64,000 nt of DNA from Rhizopus arrhizus (Eukaryota; Mucoromycota; Mucoromycetes; Mucorales; Rhizopodaceae). A model generated the notes under the pieces. That model was given only the letters and a program-made list of their open reading frames with translations. It ran no database searches and was not told the DNA's origin. Of the stretch, positions 59,142 through 64,000 are shown piece after piece (the stretch's first letter is position 1; each line of letters begins with the position of its first letter). Made by a program: the position numbers and the translations under genes. Location: contig JAKZZE010000015.1 in assembly GCA_024220505.1 (NCBI GenBank), forward strand, positions 806,001 to 870,000, given 5' to 3'.

Positions 59142-59702
59142 ATGCTCTTTTTTCTTGATGAAATATCACAATATTCTGATAAAGAGGAGATTTTTACTGG
59201 TGATTTGTTTGATGTAAGGAAACTTGATAAACAAAAACTCCTGCCTTAAACCAAGTACTATTAAGCAACTAATGACCAAGAAGTATCTGAAATTAAACCT
59301 ACTTTTAAATGTCACGAAGGAGAGGCTGTAACTCAAGGTATGAGCCTGTTTACAGCCACAGTATATAAGCTTAAATCTGTTTTTTGACTTAAATGGCGAA
59401 CGCAGACAATTAAAGATCAAGATCGTAGGACCTCACCCATTTTGAGCCCACTATTTATGAGACGCTTCAAAGGTATTTGCAGGTCTATTTGATCAGCACC
59501 CACAGCTCGTAAAAGACAAATATATTCTAGAGCCTGGCGCCGGTAGAGCGTATCCTAGTTTAGTAGCCTTCTTGAATAGTGCAGTCAAGATGGCGATGAC
59601 AGATTATCTCAATAAGAAATTAATTGAAAACGTTGAATACAATGCTGAGCGCAATACGGCAGGATACAGGGACCGCATTTACGTCCAATATAAAAGCTAA
59701 TA
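59142..59702 (+). pseudogene. EFM7/NNT1-like protein N-methyltransferase pseudogene
   Basis: Pieces in order: MLFFLDEISQYSDKEEIFTG and DLFD, KPTFKCHEGEAVTQG, VGPHPF-stop-AHYL-stop-DASKVFAGLFDQHPQLV, then KDKYILEPGAGRAYPSLVAF (SAM-binding GxG loop), MTDYLNKKLIENVEYNAERN and DRIYVQ. This is the order of the EFM7/METTL21-related family (elongation factor 1A methylation in yeast). Both internal stops are TGA where the family has Trp (WAHYLW). The C-terminal part beyond about 59700 is not recognisable. It follows the UGT gene by 160 bp in both units. Confidence 0.72.
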
Positions 59703-60980
59703 ATATGCTCCGTCATTCTTGGCCCAATCATATGTCAGATAAATTTGTTCCCCTTTTCAATCACGAATGGTACCTGAATTTTAGAGCATGTGCTACTACA
59801 ACCTGCCACTATTTGAAACAACAATTTAAGCCAAAGAGATGGATGGTTCTGAGCTCTAGATGAAAGGTGATTTTTCTTCAAAAAATAACCCAAAGTACTT
59901 TCAAAAATTCTTACAGGACACGCTAAATGCCATAAAGAAAACATTAAGGAAGCTTCCTTCATTATGATGCTGCGAGAGGTGAGTAATTTATGCTAATATA
60001 CATTCTGTATTAGAAAAGTGATAGTGTAATAATGAGAAAGTTCCATTTGATATAACAAGTAGTTCTTTTTTTCTAAATGAATAAAAGACAAAAAATGAAT
60101 ATTATCTCAAAAATAACTTGGATTTTACATTATGTTCTCAAAATGATTTTTAAATATAATTTGTATATATTATCTAGTACTAATCACTCAAAATGTCAGT
60201 ATACTGGCTTCAAATATCGAAGTTTGTGTGACATGATTAACATGTGACTGTCTTCATTCCCAAAATTTATCCCATTCATTTTATTGGTGACGGATAATTT
60301 GAACATAGTAGAGGCCGGATAATTTGAACATAGTAGAGACCGGATAATTTTGAGAAGGCAAGGAAAACACGTTTATGTTAAACAAGTACGTCCATCAAAG
60401 ATATTGTAGACATGATAAAAGATGAAACCTTGATAAGCATCAACTTACAAAAGCATATTATCAAATATGAGTTAGCCACATCATCCTTACTGTTTTACAC
60501 GTTGGAGCATAGAGCTCATTTCATTATTTAAGGAATGAAATCAAGATTTATGCATTTCTTACTCACCCGAACTGGCCTGTTTGTTTCTATGTGTGTAACT
60601 AGGGGAAGCAAAAATTAAAAGTCCTATTATTCTACATCTTCAGTCCATGATTTCATCATGATGAGTTTAGTGTATGTTTTTTAGGGCCGTGCAATGAGGT
60701 AGATGTGTTTTAACTTTCCATTTTTTTTTGAAATTGATAGCCAAAAAAAGGCAGGAAGCAAAATAAAAAAAGGAGGTGGGTTTTATTGTGATATGTTTTT
60801 GTTTATAGAATTCCTTTGTCTGGTTAAAGCATAAATTAAATCAAAATATTTTAGCGAATGAAACAGTTGCTGATGTTAAAATATTGTTTCAACTATTTTT
60901 TTTTTGGGAAAATATAAATACGCCAGCATGTTATAACCAAGCCCTCTTCTTTTCTTTCTATATATTTTTATATAAACAAA
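59703..60980. other. Spacer before UGP1
   Basis: AT-rich, probably with eroded methyltransferase sequence at its left end (59700-59960) and the UGP1 promoter at its right end. It contains the small tandem repeat at 60291-60350. Confidence 0.5.
60291..60350. repeat. 25-bp tandem repeat, 2.4 copies
   Basis: Unit CGGATAATTTGAACATAGTA plus GAGRC at 60291-60315, 60316-60340 and a partial third copy at 60341-60350. One mismatch between the full copies. Confidence 0.85.
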
Positions 60981-62764
<1,784 letters not shown>

Positions 62765-63311
62765 AACATTATTCATTTTATATTATAACATGCATTGAAT
62801 TAATGTATTGAATCAGCATTTTTTTTTTCATTCATAATAAAAGAAGTATCATCTTTTTTTGTATAAGCAATGTTCTCTTTTTAGTGGACACAGTAACCAC
62901 AACCTATAGAATTATTAAAACAAATACTTGTGCTTCTAATATTTGACTTGTGATGGAATTGCTACCTTTTTATTGTAAAACGAACAATTTTACCAAGAAT
63001 AAAATCAGAAAATTTTTCCTTTTTTAGATAATGAATCAAGTAAAGTGCTTACGGTACCAATTTGATTCTTGTAAATTCACGTAAGAACTATACAGTGTAT
63101 CTCAAATTCTTTGGCTAAAAATAAAGGGAATTGTGTTTGATAGCAAGCTTATCAAATTATAGCTATTATTTTGAAAATATGGTATATTTTTGAAAAAAAA
63201 AATAAAAAAAACAAAGTTCGCCCTTTGAAATGATGGTTGCATATATAAAAGATTAACGTTCCTTTTCCTTTCTTTTTCCCACACACATACGCACACGTCC
63301 TTTCTGTCATT
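62765..63311. other. Intergenic, UGP1 to guanine deaminase
   Basis: 547 bp, AT-rich, between two plus-strand genes. It ends in a T/C-rich stretch followed by CACACACATACGCACAC just before the next start codon. No gene. Confidence 0.6.
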
Positions 63312-64000
63312 ATGACCACTTCTTACACTATTTATTATGGCACAATCGTTCATTCTTTATCACTTCAAGAGTTAGAAGTTCTTTTAAATACGGTTTTGGT
63401 AGTGGATAATACAACAGGTCTTATTGCCCATGTCGAAAAGGATGTTGAAGATCTTGAACATTATTTAGCTGATGCCCAGTGGCCTAATGTGAAGGTAAGA
63501 GTATAAGAGATAAGAAAAAAAGTAAAAAGGCCAGTTTCTAATATAAATTATAGGTCCATCGTCTTGGTCCTGAACAGTTCCTTATGCCCGGTTTTGTAGA
63601 TACACATGCAGTAAATATAGCATATCTTTATCAATATTTGTTTACAAAAACTGATTTACCAAAATAGCATGCTCCTCAATACATGTTTGCTGGATCAGGC
63701 ATGGGTCATCAATTACTTAAATGGCTAGAGGTCAATGTATTTCCATGTGAATCTGCGTTTCAAGATCCCGAACATGCCAAAACAGCCTACAGTAAAGTGA
63801 TTCGACGCTTTTTATCCAACGGCACGACGACCTGCAGTTGGTTTGCCACGATTCATTTGGAATCATGCAAGATTTTGGTAGACACGATCGAAGCGTTGGG
63901 TCAGCGTGCCTATGTGGGTAAGGTCAACATGGATCAGAATTCTCCCTCGTTTTATATTGAAACGACCGAACGCAGTCTGGAGGACACACGATCATTTATT
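63312..64000 (+). CDS. Guanine deaminase, 5' part (cut by window end)
   Basis: Hydrolyses guanine to xanthine and ammonia (purine salvage/catabolism). Exons seen: 63312-63494, 63554-63610, 63668 to beyond 64000; 191 residues visible of an expected about 450-480. MTTSYTIYYGTIVHSLSLQE opens a typical amidohydrolase N-terminal barrel. FLMPGFVDTHA joined to HAPQYMFAG gives the metal-binding HxH (intron between Ala and His), and SNGTTTCSWFATIHLESCKI and QRAYVGKVNMDQNSP match the family. The remaining metal ligands lie outside the window. Confidence 0.93.

Larger units (their letters stand above)
49271..59617 (+). repeat. Segmental duplication, unit B (interrupted)
   Basis: Unit B continues the order of unit A but is split by insertions at 49612-56925. 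Outer parts: 49271-49611 and 56926-59617. Past 59617 unit B runs on into more methyltransferase pseudogene sequence that unit A has lost. Confidence 0.9.

Overview
The window is nuclear DNA of a filamentous fungus, most probably a Mucorales species (Mucoromycota). It is AT-rich, the genes carry many short spliceosomal introns (mostly 45-75 nt, GT..AG, often with a TACTAA-like branch site), and the mobile-element protein families (gag-like ORF with an ILDIQY-type core, LINE ORF1 with two zinc knuckles, IS630/Tc1-like DDE relics) are of the kind seen in Mucor, Rhizopus and relatives. Every intact gene model below was joined by hand; in each case the exon lengths add up to a whole number of codons.

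Region 1 (1-14.6 kb) is ordinary gene space: NAD(P) malic enzyme, the spliceosomal cyclophilin CWC27, a BAG6-like ubiquitin-like-domain protein, a secreted kelch-repeat membrane protein, glycerol kinase and a Zn2Cys6 transcription factor. Region 2 (14.6-24 kb) is gene-poor. It holds one secreted double-psi-barrel protein with Lys/His repeats, then broken elements: a LINE reverse-transcriptase fragment, two DDE transposase relics and a complete-length but stop-riddled Tc1-like DD34E transposase. Region 3 (24-36 kb) is gene space again: a Doa10/MARCH6 ubiquitin ligase, a DH-PH RhoGEF, Enhancer of polycomb EPL1, a GH18 chitinase with a CBM19-like module, and an RGG-tailed protein.

Region 4 (36-60 kb) is a nested transposon landscape around a duplicated UDP-glycosyltransferase gene. 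Two about 95 percent similar units (A 40174-43837, B 49271-59617) each hold an intact UGT gene and the same decayed methyltransferase pseudogene. A decayed two-ORF LINE (43838-49270) sits exactly between the units. Unit B is interrupted by a 1-kb gag-ORF element (12-bp target-site duplication) and by a 6.3-kb element with 60-bp perfect terminal inverted repeats and a TA target-site duplication. Unit A preserves the empty site. The 6.3-kb element has no recognisable DDE transposase. It carries a multi-exon gene with N-terminal zinc fingers and a C-terminal RPD...GEIK signature suggestive of a PD-(D/E)XK nuclease; that gene has itself received a LINE fragment in an intron and a 380-bp solo-LTR-like insertion. 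This element is the best candidate here for an undescribed system.

Region 5 (61-64 kb) returns to housekeeping genes: UTP-glucose-1-phosphate uridylyltransferase and the 5' part of guanine deaminase. UDP-glucose made by the former is a donor that the UGTs could use, but nothing in the sequence ties them together beyond position.
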